Positions 41,683 to 50,985 of a stretch of 64,000 bases of DNA are shown here, in pieces. The stretch is taken from positions 296,046 through 360,045 of the forward strand of contig QHSX01000038.1 of NCBI GenBank assembly GCA_003221695.1, written 5' to 3'. Below the pieces are notes generated by a model that was not told the DNA's origin, ran no database searches, and was given only the letters and a program-made list of their open reading frames with translations. How positions within the stretch are numbered: the stretch's first letter is position 1; every line of letters begins with the position of its first letter. The stretch comes from Candidatus Rokuibacteriota bacterium. Lineage in GTDB: Bacteria > Methylomirabilota > Methylomirabilia > Rokubacteriales > CSP1-6. Both the position numbers and the translations under genes were made by a program.

Positions 41683-42005
41683 GCACTCGGGAACGCGAGC
41701 AGAAGCCCAAATCCGCCGCCCGCGCCGGTGGTCTGCTCTTCGTCGTGTCCCGTGACGCCGTGGACCGCTACGAAGACCTCAGGCGAGTCTTCGCCGGAGA
41801 CGCGAGGGTGACGGTGATCCTCGATCGCCGGTCGGGCGAACGTCGGAAGACGCCGAGCGTTCGAGCCGCGGGACGTCGTCGAGCCGAGCGACGCTCGAGG
41901 CCTGCGATCGACAACGGATTACAACGGCAGGGGTGGGCCATGGTGCGTCGCGACCTGTCTCACGTTCCCACGTACGATTCGCACGGCCTCCCGCCGAATC
42001 CCTAA
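41679..42005 (+). CDS. DRR-family protein encoded with histidine kinase (copy C)
   Basis: A 108-residue protein. After a 17-residue charged leader comes GGLLFVVSRDAVDRYEDL, VILDRRSGERRK, GRRRAERRSR and LQRQGWAMVRRD, matching copies A and B and the C-terminal domain at 22649. A 16-residue tail follows. The ATG overlaps the kinase stop (ATGA), so translation is coupled to the kinase. It lacks a recognisable phosphoacceptor Asp of a CheY receiver, although an Asp precedes RR in the strand VTVILD. A role as kinase partner is inferred from the operon only. Confidence 0.68.
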   Translation: MSTREREQKPKSAARAGGLLFVVSRDAVDRYEDLRRVFAGDARVTVILDRRSGERRKTPSVRAAGRRRAERRSRPAIDNGLQRQGWAMVRRDLSHVPTYDSHGLPPNP

Positions 42006-42249
42006 GCCCGAACTATCGCCACCTCTTCGAAGTCCTTCTTTAGCCGCCCGATCGCGGCTGAACACCCCCCTTGTGGTTCATCGAGGGACGAATACCGCGG
42101 TACCGAGCGACCGTCGCGACCCGGAGCCGGCTCCGCTTAGGACCACGAGTGGCACGATACCGAGGATGTCTTCAGACGGTCGACGACAAGCTCGAGTCCG
42201 GTGATGTCCCGACGATTGGTCCGTTAGCCTCTTAAAACGGGGATGTGGG

Positions 42250-42909
42250 CTAGGAGCAGTGCCGGAGACGCCCGAAGGCGTCGTTGCCGCCGACCAAGCG
42301 GCGCGGGGCCGCGTTGACAATGGGCGAGGTCGTCGCGTCGGCGTGGTCGAGCTGCCGCAGGATGCGATTCACGTACCGGCGCGTCTCCCGATAGGGCGGA
42401 ACGCCCCGGTGATGGATCACCGCTTGCTCGCCGGCGTTATAGGCGGCGAGGGCGAGCGGCACGTTGTTCCTGAAGATGTCCATCATGGCGCGAAGATGCC
42501 GGATGCCGGCCTCCATGTTCTCCCGTGGATCGAAGGGATTGTCCACGCCGAGGGTGGCCGCCGTCGTGGGCATGAGCTGCATCAGCCCTCGAGCCCCTCG
42601 GCAGGATACGGCGCCAGGGTTGAAGTGCGACTCGGCTTCGATCACCGCCGCGACCAGGTTCTCGGAAAGACCGTATCGGGTCGCCAATTCCCTGATGTCG
42701 GACTCGACCCTGATGTGGAAGTCGGTCCTGACGTAGAAGTCGATTTGCGTGCTACTGGGTGCGCTTTCATCACCGGCGCTCACGCTGTCGGACGCGCCCG
42801 TGGCGCCCTCGTGTGCGCCGGTCACGCGAGCCACCACGTAGCCGGAGCCCATCGTCACAAGAAGAACCACGAGGCCGAGCAGGTGCTTACGATCGCTTCC
42901 TGACCACAT
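42250..42909 (-). CDS. Lytic transglycosylase (SLT domain)
   Basis: A 219-residue protein with an N-terminal membrane anchor or signal (LLGLVVLLVTMGSGYVVARV). The Slt-type goose-lysozyme-like domain follows: ATRYGLSENLVAAVIEAESHF, where Glu in IEAES is the catalytic acid, then GLMQLMPTTAATLGV, NMEAGIRHLR and LALAAYNAGEQAV. It cleaves peptidoglycan to 1,6-anhydro-muropeptides. ATG 42909 is preferred; TTG 42939 would add 10 residues. It may feed the NagZ/symporter genes at 49.9-52.8 kb, though it is not in the same operon. Confidence 0.85.
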   Translation of the reverse strand: MWSGSDRKHLLGLVVLLVTMGSGYVVARVTGAHEGATGASDSVSAGDESAPSSTQIDFYVRTDFHIRVESDIRELATRYGLSENLVAAVIEAESHFNPGAVSCRGARGLMQLMPTTAATLGVDNPFDPRENMEAGIRHLRAMMDIFRNNVPLALAAYNAGEQAVIHHRGVPPYRETRRYVNRILRQLDHADATTSPIVNAAPRRLVGGNDAFGRLRHCS

Positions 42910-43056
42910 GCCAGGGGAATAAGGCAACGATCGGACCAAGAGGGGCGGGACAGGATAAGTCCCGAATTTTCCGGCATTCGCGAGGAAGAGGAGGTCACGG
43001 AGGACTGGTCAAAACCTTACCTAGTAGGTCCATTTTTCCCCTCCGGGTGCACAGGA

Positions 43057-43350
43057 GAGCGCTGTCCGGACAAAGGACGGGTGGCTGCAGAGGTCTTTCG
43101 CGTCCTGAGCCCAGGCGGCCGTGCGGCCGTGGCCGAGATCACCTTCGCCCAGCCTTTGCTCCGCACCGAGATGCACACGATCGACGACTGGTTTCGGTGA
43201 ATTGCCGGCGCCCTACCAGAAGCGGCGCTTCTGGCCCTCTTCCGGGAGGCGGGCTTTCTCGAGCCCGAGATTCTGGCGCGAGCGACGAACGCGCGCACGA
43301 AGACGCCGGGAACGTTTATTGCGACGCTGTTACTCTGCAAGCCCGCATAG
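43057..43350 (+). pseudogene. C-terminal remnant of SAM-dependent methyltransferase with in-frame UGA
   Basis: The frame reads CPDKGRVAAEVFRVLSPGGR, a typical motif of UbiE/ArsM-type methyltransferases. It continues to TIDDWFR, then TGA (43198-43200), and IAGALPEAALLALFREAGF to a TAG at 43350. The UGA stands where relatives carry Cys before (I/V)AGALP. The N-terminal SAM-binding half (motif I) is missing, and only 150 bases separate this from the neighbouring gene. So this is most simply a decayed fragment. A SECIS-like hairpin follows the UGA, so a selenocysteine origin is possible. Confidence 0.6.
43216..43234 (+). other. SECIS-like hairpin downstream of in-frame UGA
   Basis: CCAGAAGC-GGC-GCTTCTGG is a perfect 8-base stem closed by a 3-base loop starting with GG. 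The loop begins 23 bases after the UGA at 43198-43200. Bacterial SECIS elements are stem-loops within the coding region just downstream of UGA, with a G at the start of the loop, so position and loop fit. The hairpin could also be chance within Ala/Leu codons. Confidence 0.4.
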
Positions 43351-43375
43351 CGCCGCCGGGTGCGCGCGACGGACG

Positions 43376-44100
<725 letters not shown>

Positions 44101-44104
<4 letters not shown>

Positions 44105-46119
44105 GCCACGCGGCGCCGCCGGCCCAGGTAGGCCTCGATCACGCGCTCGTCGCTCCGTACCTGGGCCGGCACGCCCTCCGCGATCTTCACGCCGTGATCG
44201 AGAACGACGACGCGGTCGGAGACGTCCATCACCACGTCGAGCTTGTGCTCGATCAGGATGATCGTGATCCCGAGGCCGCGGAAGGCGCGGATCACGTCCA
44301 TCAGCTCGAGCGTCTCGGCGGGGTTCATCCCGGCCGTCGGCTCGTCCAGCAGCAAGAGCTTGGGCCTCGTCATGATCGCGCGCGCGATCTCGGTGCGGCG
44401 GCGGTTCGCGTAGGAGAGTCCGTACACCGGGTGGTCCATGCGGGGCCGCAGCCTGTTGCCGAAGATCTCGACGACTTCGAGCGCGCTCTCGACGGCCCGC
44501 CGCTCCTCCTCCCGCACGCGAGGTGGGCGGAAAATCGCGCCCAGCGCGCCGGCCTCAAGGCGCGCGTGCTCGCCCACGAGCAGGTTCTCCATCACGCTCA
44601 GGTTGTTGAACAGGCGGATGTTCTGGAAGGTGCGGGCCACCCCGCGCGTGACGATGGCGTGCGACGGCAGCCCCCCGATCTCCCGGCCCTCGAAACGAAT
44701 GCTCCCCCTGTCTGGGGGGATGAGGCCGGTGATCAGGTTGAAGAGCGTGGTCTTGCCGGATCCGTTCGGCCCGATGACGCTGACCAGCTCCCCGGCTCGG
44801 ACGGTGAGCGTGATGTCATGCGCCGCCATGACCCCGCCAAAGCTCTTGCGCAGTCCCTCGATCTCGAGCAGCGGACGCCCTGCCCCGCCAGCCGTCTCCG
44901 CGCGTGCCCACGAGAGACTCACCGCCGCGCCCCGGACCGGCGCAGCGGTCTGATGCTCGCGCGTGAGCGCGGAGACGCGCCGCACCGTCGGCCACAGCCC
45001 CTCCCGCCGGAAGAGCATCATCAGCACGAGGATGAGGCCAAAGATCAGCTCGAGCGAGGTGATCAGCTCGATCCTCTGTAAGAAATCGCTCCCCACGAGA
45101 CGGCCAAGGGCGTGGACGTACTCAGTGAGCTCCTGCAGGATCACGGATTGGAGAAACGCCACGAACAGCGCGGCCATCACCACGCCGCGGATCGACCCGA
45201 GGCCGCCCAGCACCACCATGACCAGGACCATTACCGACACCGGGAACGTGAACATGTCCGGCGTGGCCGTGGTCAGCTTGGCCACGTAAAAAGTGCCTCC
45301 GAGCCCGCCCACCGCGGCGCCCATGGCGAAGGCCATCAGCTTGTAGTGGACGTGATTGACACCCATGGCCCCCGCCGCCAACTCGTCCTCCCGGATGGCC
45401 ATCCAGGCGCGGCCGAGCCGTGATTCCTGCAGCCGGATGGAGATCCAGACGGCGACCGCGACCAGCCCCAGGCCGAGGAAGTAGTAGGGATACGGCGAGA
45501 AACCGAACTCGACACCGAAGAGCCGGGGCGTGCGGATGCCGCCCAGCCCCTGCGCCCCGTTGGTGAGCCCTTCCCAATTGCGGGCGACCACCGGCACGAT
45601 CTCGCCGAAGCCCAGGGTCACGATCGCCAGGTAGTCGCCCCGCAGCCGGAGCGTTGGGGCGCCGAACAGCAGGCCGAAAATCGCGCAGACGATGGCGGTG
45701 ACGGCCAGCATCGGCCAGAAGGCGAAGTGGAACTGCACGGTGTCTGGCTGGCCGGGCACCACCAGTCGGCTCACCTGTCCTGCCCACTCGAGCGGAATCC
45801 ACAGGCTCGACCACTCGGGCTTGAGATGCCCGGACGCGGCGACGCCGTAGCCGTAGGCGCCGATCGCGAAGAAGGCCGCATAGCCCAGGTCGAGCAGGCC
45901 CGCGAAGCCCACCACGATGTTGAGGCCGAGCGCGAGCAGCACGTAGGTGAACGCGTTGGCGGCGGCGTCCACGTTGCCGGCGTTCGACGTCAGGAACGGG
46001 AACAGGAGCCCGGTGCCCAGGAGGATCGGGGTGAGGATCTGCCGGCGCCGCGACACCGGCAGCGTGCGCCAGCGCTCGAGTCCTCGCCGCCCTCCGAGCC
46101 ATCCGGCGAGCGCGGCCAT
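44101..46119 (-). CDS. LivM-LivG fusion: ABC permease and ATPase in one chain (cluster 2)
   Basis: A 672-residue fusion. The LivM permease occupies residues 1 to about 370 (LGLNIVVGFAGLLDLGYAAFFAIGAYG, GAPTLRLRGDYLAIVTLGFGEIVP, GRAWMAIREDE). A linker follows, then a LivG ATPase with Walker A GPNGSGKTT from residue 450, VARTFQNIRLFNNLSVMEN, and LLLLDEPTAGMNP. It has the same domain order as the cluster 1 fusion, with a different permease insertion around residues 95-125. Overlap with livF and a 3-base gap to livH indicate one operon. Confidence 0.92.
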
Positions 46120-46122
46120 GGC

Positions 46123-47052
46123 TCAGGCCTTCTGTGGGACGTGGGCGCCGAGCAGCCCGTTGGGCCGGAACACCATGACGATGATCAGGAGCGAGAAGAT
46201 GATCACGTCGGTCCACTTCACACCCACGAGCTGGCCGCCGAGGGACTGCGTGAGCCCGATAAAGAGGCCGCCGAGGACGGCGCCCGGAATGGACCCGATC
46301 CCGCCGAGCACCGCCGACGTGAAGGCGCGCAGCCCGGTGGTGTAGCCTATGTAGTAGCCGGTGAAGCCGTAGTAGAGGCCAAAGAAGAGGCTGCCCGCCC
46401 CGGCCAGCGCCGAGCCCAGGAAGAAGGTGAGCACCACCACGCGGTCGACGTCGATGCCCATCATCCGGGCCGCGTCGGCATCCTGAGCGGTGGCGCGCAT
46501 GGCCTTGCCGAGCGTGGTGCGCTTGACCAGATGGCTCAGCGCGAGCATCAGAACGAGCCCGACGACGAAGAGGACGACTTGTTTGAAGGTGACCTCGGCG
46601 GCACCCACCGCCCAGCGCCAGTTGGGCAGGAGCTGCGGGAACCGCTGGGCCTGCGGGCCCCAGATCAGCAGCATCGTGTTGATCAGAATGAACGCGACGC
46701 CGATCGTCGTGATCATCGGCGCCGTGCCCGCGACGTGCCGTAACGAGCGCAGACAGATCCGCTCGATGAGCACGCCGAGGACGCCGGTCGTCGCCATGGT
46801 CGCCGCGAAGAGCACCACAAGCGTGCCGACCAGCGCGAATCCGGTCAGGGACTTCGAGACCGCGGTGACGCCCATGAGGTTCAACACCACGAGCCCCACG
46901 AAGGTCCCCGTCATAAAGACGCTGAAGTGGGAGAAGTTGATCAGCTCGATGATGCCGTACACCATGGTGAAGCCGAGCGCGAGCAGGGCGTACATCATGC
47001 CAAGCGCGAGCCCGTTGACGATCTGCTGGAGGAGAACATCCACCGTGCTCAT
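46123..47052 (-). CDS. livH: Branched-chain amino acid-type ABC permease LivH (cluster 2)
   Basis: A 309-residue permease: QQIVNGLALGMMYALLALGF, TMVYGIIELINFSHFSVFMTG, the coupling loop TLGKAMRATAQDADAARMMG, and SAVLGGIGSIPGAVLGG. Start ATG 47052 (MSTVDVLLQQ) is chosen because the frame upstream is a shadow of livK. The livK-livH spacer contains a strong GC hairpin, as in cluster 1. Confidence 0.92.
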   Translation of the reverse strand: MSTVDVLLQQIVNGLALGMMYALLALGFTMVYGIIELINFSHFSVFMTGTFVGLVVLNLMGVTAVSKSLTGFALVGTLVVLFAATMATTGVLGVLIERICLRSLRHVAGTAPMITTIGVAFILINTMLLIWGPQAQRFPQLLPNWRWAVGAAEVTFKQVVLFVVGLVLMLALSHLVKRTTLGKAMRATAQDADAARMMGIDVDRVVVLTFFLGSALAGAGSLFFGLYYGFTGYYIGYTTGLRAFTSAVLGGIGSIPGAVLGGLFIGLTQSLGGQLVGVKWTDVIIFSLLIIVMVFRPNGLLGAHVPQKA

Positions 47053-47078
47053 GACCGCGTCTTCATCCGAGCCGTTCT

Positions 47079-47107
47079 CCGGGCCGGCACGCGAGGCGCC
47101 GGCCCGG
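47079..47107 (-). promoter_or_regulatory. GC-rich hairpin in the livK-livH spacer (cluster 2)
   Basis: A perfect 10-base stem (47079-47088 with 47098-47107; CCGGGCCGGC/GCCGGCCCGG) with a 9-base loop, no U-run. It occupies the same place as the two hairpins of cluster 1, though the sequences are unrelated. It is probably an mRNA processing or stability element favouring livK. Confidence 0.5.
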
Positions 47108-47123
47108 GAAGCCGGATCTCCGC

Positions 47124-48332
47124 CTACTTTTCTGGCGCCACGCCGACGTACTTGATCTCGCCGTCCCGCCACTGATAGATCGAGACCGTCCGGGTCAGGA
47201 TGTCGCCGTTGGCGTCGAAGGCAATCGGGCCCTGGATCGAGCCCATCTTCGTGGCCTGGATCGCGTCCCGGAGGTTCGTGCGCGTGAGCGCCTTGTTGGC
47301 CTTGGCCGTCCGCTCCACCGCGTCGGCGATGACCAGCACCGCGTCGTAGGAGGTGATGGCGTAGTTGGTGGCGTCGCGCTTCATCTCCTTCTTGAACTTG
47401 GTCACCCACGCTTCCAGCTTCCCGGAGGTGACCAGCTCCGGGGAGGCCTGGGAGCAGAACCAGCCGTCGACGGCCTCCTTGCCCGACTGCTTCGGCCACG
47501 AGAGGTCGTACACGCCGTCCGAACCCGCCTTGATCGCGCGGGGAATCACCTCAAAGCTCTGAGGGGCGAGCTTGGCCGCCGCCTGCATGACCCCGCCGTA
47601 GTACAGCGCGTCCGGGTTGAGCCCTTTGATCTTGGTGAGGATGGTCTTGTAGTCGGCTTCCTTCGGGTCAAGCCGGTCACGCCCGAGGATCTTCACGCCC
47701 AACTCGCCCGCCCGCTTCTGGAAGCTGTCCGCGATGCCGACGCCGAAGGCGCCGCCGTCGTCCAGTACGAAGACGCTCTTGATCTTCTGCGCGTGGAAGA
47801 GATAGTTCGCCATGTTCGGGCCCTGGTAGGCGTCGGTGGTCACGGTCCGGAAATAGACCGCCTTGCCCTTGGGCCGATACTGCGGCTGGAACTTGGGATC
47901 GGTGATGTCAGGATTGGTCGAGCTGGGCGTGATCGTGGCCATGTCGGCCTCGGACAGGATCGGCGAGATCGCCTTGCCCTCGCCGCTCATGACGGGCCCG
48001 ACCGCGGCCATAACGAGGCTGTCCGCGATGAACTTCTTGTAGTTCGTGGCCGCCTGGGCTGGATCGTACTGACCCGCCGCCGGGGTGGCGCTGTCGAAAA
48101 CCACCGCTTCGAGCTTGTAGCCGGCCACGCCACCCTTGGCATTGATCTCCGTGACGGCCATCTGCGCGCCCTTGAGAATGGCGTCGGCGCCGTCGGCGTC
48201 GGCGCCGGTCAGCGGCAGCGAGAGGCCGATCTTCACGACCTTACCCTGCGCCCTCAATCCTCCCGGGAGGCCCGTGAGCATCACCACGAGAGCAAGGAGG
48301 GCTGTTCCGGCCACGAGAATGCGGCGATTCAT
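47124..48332 (-). CDS. livK: Branched-chain amino acid-type ABC substrate-binding protein LivK (cluster 2)
   Basis: A 402-residue periplasmic binding protein: signal peptide (ILVAGTALLALVVMLTGLPGGLRA), then VKIGLSLPLTGADADGA, GGVAGYKLEAVVFDSA, AVGPVMSGEGKAISPILSEA, IKSVFVLDDGGAFGVGIADS, and a C-terminal RTVSIYQWRDGEIKYVG. The Peripla_BP_6 fold is clear; the ligand is not. First gene of cluster 2, transcribed from the 207 bases before the divergent monooxygenase gene. Confidence 0.9.
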   Translation of the reverse strand: MNRRILVAGTALLALVVMLTGLPGGLRAQGKVVKIGLSLPLTGADADGADAILKGAQMAVTEINAKGGVAGYKLEAVVFDSATPAAGQYDPAQAATNYKKFIADSLVMAAVGPVMSGEGKAISPILSEADMATITPSSTNPDITDPKFQPQYRPKGKAVYFRTVTTDAYQGPNMANYLFHAQKIKSVFVLDDGGAFGVGIADSFQKRAGELGVKILGRDRLDPKEADYKTILTKIKGLNPDALYYGGVMQAAAKLAPQSFEVIPRAIKAGSDGVYDLSWPKQSGKEAVDGWFCSQASPELVTSGKLEAWVTKFKKEMKRDATNYAITSYDAVLVIADAVERTAKANKALTRTNLRDAIQATKMGSIQGPIAFDANGDILTRTVSIYQWRDGEIKYVGVAPEK

Positions 48333-48539
48333 GGCGTCTCCTCCTGATCGAACGTGTAGTGCTTCAAGCTGGCGCGGAGTCTAGCACGCGGCGGCCGTCG
48401 CCGGCCTGACCGCATAACCGCCATCCAGAACGGTCCGCCGCTGGGAGCGGCTCTCCGCAGGCGGCCGGGAAGTACAATGCGGGTGCGATCCGGAGTGCGT
48501 CGCCGCTCGAATATCCAGCAGCCCGGAGGGTGAAACGAA

Positions 48540-48830
48540 ATGGAGTTGTTCATCTTTGCGCGATTTCACGTGCGTCCCGGTCACGAGGGCGCCGTGGCAG
48601 AAGCGTTGCTTGACGTCCTCGCTCCTTCGCGCGAGGAACTGGGCTGCCTGAGCATTCACGCGCTTCGGTCGATTCGCGACCCGCAACTGTTCTACATTCA
48701 TTCGCGCTGGAAGGATGAAGCGGCGTTCGAGTATCACGCCGGATTGCCGCATACGGTGCGCTTCCTCGCACGCGTCGAGCCGCTAATCGACCACCCTCTC
48801 GACGTCACCCGTGCCAGGCAAATCGGCTAG
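48540..48830 (+). CDS. Antibiotic biosynthesis monooxygenase (ABM)-domain protein
   Basis: A 96-residue single ABM/dimeric alpha-beta barrel protein: FIFARFHVRPGHEGAVAEALL, REELGCLSIHALRSI, FYIHSRWKDEAAFEYHAGLPH and FLARVEPLIDHPLDVTR. Such proteins act as cofactor-free quinol monooxygenases or heme/aromatic-binding proteins. GGAGGGTGAAACGAA precedes the ATG. It is a single gene divergent from livK. Confidence 0.82.
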   Translation: MELFIFARFHVRPGHEGAVAEALLDVLAPSREELGCLSIHALRSIRDPQLFYIHSRWKDEAAFEYHAGLPHTVRFLARVEPLIDHPLDVTRARQIG

Positions 48831-48922
48831 AGATGACTGAGGCGGGAAGAGAGCATGCGCAGCTGAAGGGCCTGGAGGGCCACGCGAGCGGGCGATGGTG
48901 ATGCCGGCGTGATCACGCGTCG

Positions 48923-49849
48923 CTACGCCACTTCCAGCGGACGTGCCACCATGATGCCCGTATGTGTCGACACGCGCGCGAGGTATCCCGCGAGTTCCTC
49001 GTCAAGGATGACGGCTTTCTGGGTGGTCGACGCGTGCAGCAATCTCAGCATACCTCTCTCGTCCCTGTAGCAGAACCCCGAGTGCGCGCAATCGAGACCG
49101 TCGATCGTCGTGGTGACGCCGATGATATCACCCGTCATCAAGAGCGGCTGGGCGGCCGCCACCTTCTCTCTCGGCACATACTGTATCTCCCGGGCGTTGA
49201 TCTCGGCCTCGACGCGCGCAATCTTCGAGACCAGGTCGGGATTTCCCGTGAGCTGTCGGTAGGCCTCGGGATGCGTGCTCATGAAATTGACCCGCTTGGT
49301 GAAGCGCGTGGCTCCCGGAAGCTCGTGCGTGGTCAGACGGACTACCCCCTTGTGCTCGTTGTCGAAGAACCAGTCGCTGAGGTAGTGCAGCCGCGACACG
49401 TAGTCGGTGAGCCGGCCGCCCCGATATCGGGTGAACATGACCTCCGCCAGCAGCGCCTCGGGTGTGCGCCCACCGCGTCTCAGCATTCGCGCGAAGGCGA
49501 GCGAGCTTTCAATGAACGTGACGCAGTCCAGGCCTCGGAGGTTGACCGAGCAGACCTCGCGATCCGCGTAGAGCTCAAGCGTCGCGGCGACGTACGGCGT
49601 CTGCCGGAGGGCCATTCCGATGGCGCCGATCCGTTCGCCGATCGGTAGCTCGCTCCAGGCGGGCGCGCGGCCCAGCATCAACAACCGCTCGAACGTCTCC
49701 TGCCCTGCGAAGACGTTTGGCTCGCGGTTGCGCGCCGGCACGGGATCCGGGCGCAAGATCGCGAGGGCCCCGGCACCCACCAGGGCTTTCCACACCAGCG
49801 TAACGAACGCTCGCCGTTCTAGCGTCAAACCACGCATTCGTCTCAGCAT
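48923..49849 (-). CDS. DUF1460 NlpC/P60-like N-acetylmuramoyl-L-alanine amidase-family protein
   Basis: A 308-residue protein. The N-terminus has an RR followed by a hydrophobic stretch (ERRAFVTLVWKALVGAGALAIL), suggesting Tat or Sec export. The DUF1460 domain shows NLRGLDCVTFIESSLAFARM with the likely catalytic Cys, and a later ...GLDCAHSGFCYRDERG with His. DUF1460 enzymes cleave muropeptide amide bonds. Neighbouring NagZ and an SSS symporter fit a role in cell-wall turnover or muropeptide salvage (inference). Confidence 0.8.
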   Translation of the reverse strand: MLRRMRGLTLERRAFVTLVWKALVGAGALAILRPDPVPARNREPNVFAGQETFERLLMLGRAPAWSELPIGERIGAIGMALRQTPYVAATLELYADREVCSVNLRGLDCVTFIESSLAFARMLRRGGRTPEALLAEVMFTRYRGGRLTDYVSRLHYLSDWFFDNEHKGVVRLTTHELPGATRFTKRVNFMSTHPEAYRQLTGNPDLVSKIARVEAEINAREIQYVPREKVAAAQPLLMTGDIIGVTTTIDGLDCAHSGFCYRDERGMLRLLHASTTQKAVILDEELAGYLARVSTHTGIMVARPLEVA

Positions 49850-49916
49850 CGCACGGTGGAGGCGGCCGGCTCAAGCTGGCGGGGGGAAGGACCACCGCGC
49901 CGCAGTAGCGTCCGTG

Positions 49917-50966
49917 TCACTCTGCCGCGCGCTGAACCACTTCCTCGGCGAGGGCGCGATGCTCGGCGCAGCCGATGACCGAGACGTCGGGCCGTGGTCC
50001 GGCGGCGTCGATGAGCTGGCGGGCTGCTTGGCGGCGCTGCACGGCCGGAGCGAGATCGAGCGCGCCTCGGTCGATTTCCCGGCCAATCGCCGCCACCGCC
50101 TCGTGTCGAGCCTCGGCACTCCGGCAGACGAGCGCCAGATCGCCGCTAGCGGCCAAGAACCGTCGAGCCGCGCCTGCGACGCCCCAGGTGCTGGCGACAG
50201 CGGCCATCTCGAGGTCGTCACTCAGAACGAGGCCGGAGAAGCCGAGACGTCGCCGGAGCAGGCCGCCGATGACCTCGGCAGAGAGCGACGCTGGTAGGGC
50301 CGGGTCGAGAACGCGGTATCGCACGTGTGCCACCATCACCGCCCGGCAGCCGGCTCCGAGGGCGGCGCGAAATGGAACGAGATCCCAGCGCTCCAACTCG
50401 TCTATCGTCGCGTCAACGTCCGGCAATGCGAGATGCGAGTCGACAGAGGTGCGTCCGTGCCCCGGGAAGTGCTTGGCGACGGGAACCAGTCCTTCGGAGA
50501 GCATGGCCTCGACGAACGCGACGCCGCACGCGGCGACGACATCCGGAGCCGTCCCAAACGCGCGGTCACCGATCACCATGTTCGCCGGATTGAGCAGGCA
50601 GTCGAGCACCGGCGCCAGCCCGGAGTCGAACCCGGCGGCGCGGAGTTCGCGGGCCATGGCCCTCGCGACGGCGACCGCCAGGTGGGGATCGCCCGAACGT
50701 CCGACCGCGGCCGGAGGCGGAAACCGGGTGAAGGGAGAGGGCAGGCGGTGAACCTGTCCGCCTTCGTGATCCACGAGGATGAGGACATCGGGGCCGAGCT
50801 TCCGCGCCGCCGCCGTGAGCGCGAGCACGGCCTCGAGGCTTGGGCAGTTCCGCGCGAACAGGACGACGCCGCCCAGTCCGGCTTGCTCCGCCAGCGCCAC
50901 GAGATCGTCGGGAATGCGCGTGCCCTCGAAGCCGACGGCCAGGGCGCGTCCGGGCCCCGTCGTCAC
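49917..50966 (-). CDS. nagZ: Beta-N-acetylhexosaminidase (NagZ, GH3)
   Basis: A 349-residue GH3 NagZ-type enzyme: LILVDHEGGQVHRL, VAKHFPGHGRTSVDSHLALP at about 163 (the conserved KHFPGHG and the Asp-x-His general acid/base dyad), and VLSDDLEMAAV with the nucleophilic Asp at about 250. It removes GlcNAc from anhydro-muropeptides in the cytoplasm during peptidoglycan recycling. GTG 50966 has AGGTGA 6 bases upstream and is preferred over TTG 50972. Confidence 0.9.
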   Translation of the reverse strand: MTTGPGRALAVGFEGTRIPDDLVALAEQAGLGGVVLFARNCPSLEAVLALTAAARKLGPDVLILVDHEGGQVHRLPSPFTRFPPPAAVGRSGDPHLAVAVARAMARELRAAGFDSGLAPVLDCLLNPANMVIGDRAFGTAPDVVAACGVAFVEAMLSEGLVPVAKHFPGHGRTSVDSHLALPDVDATIDELERWDLVPFRAALGAGCRAVMVAHVRYRVLDPALPASLSAEVIGGLLRRRLGFSGLVLSDDLEMAAVASTWGVAGAARRFLAASGDLALVCRSAEARHEAVAAIGREIDRGALDLAPAVQRRQAARQLIDAAGPRPDVSVIGCAEHRALAEEVVQRAAE

Positions 50967-50985
50967 CCGCAATCACCTCGCTCGA

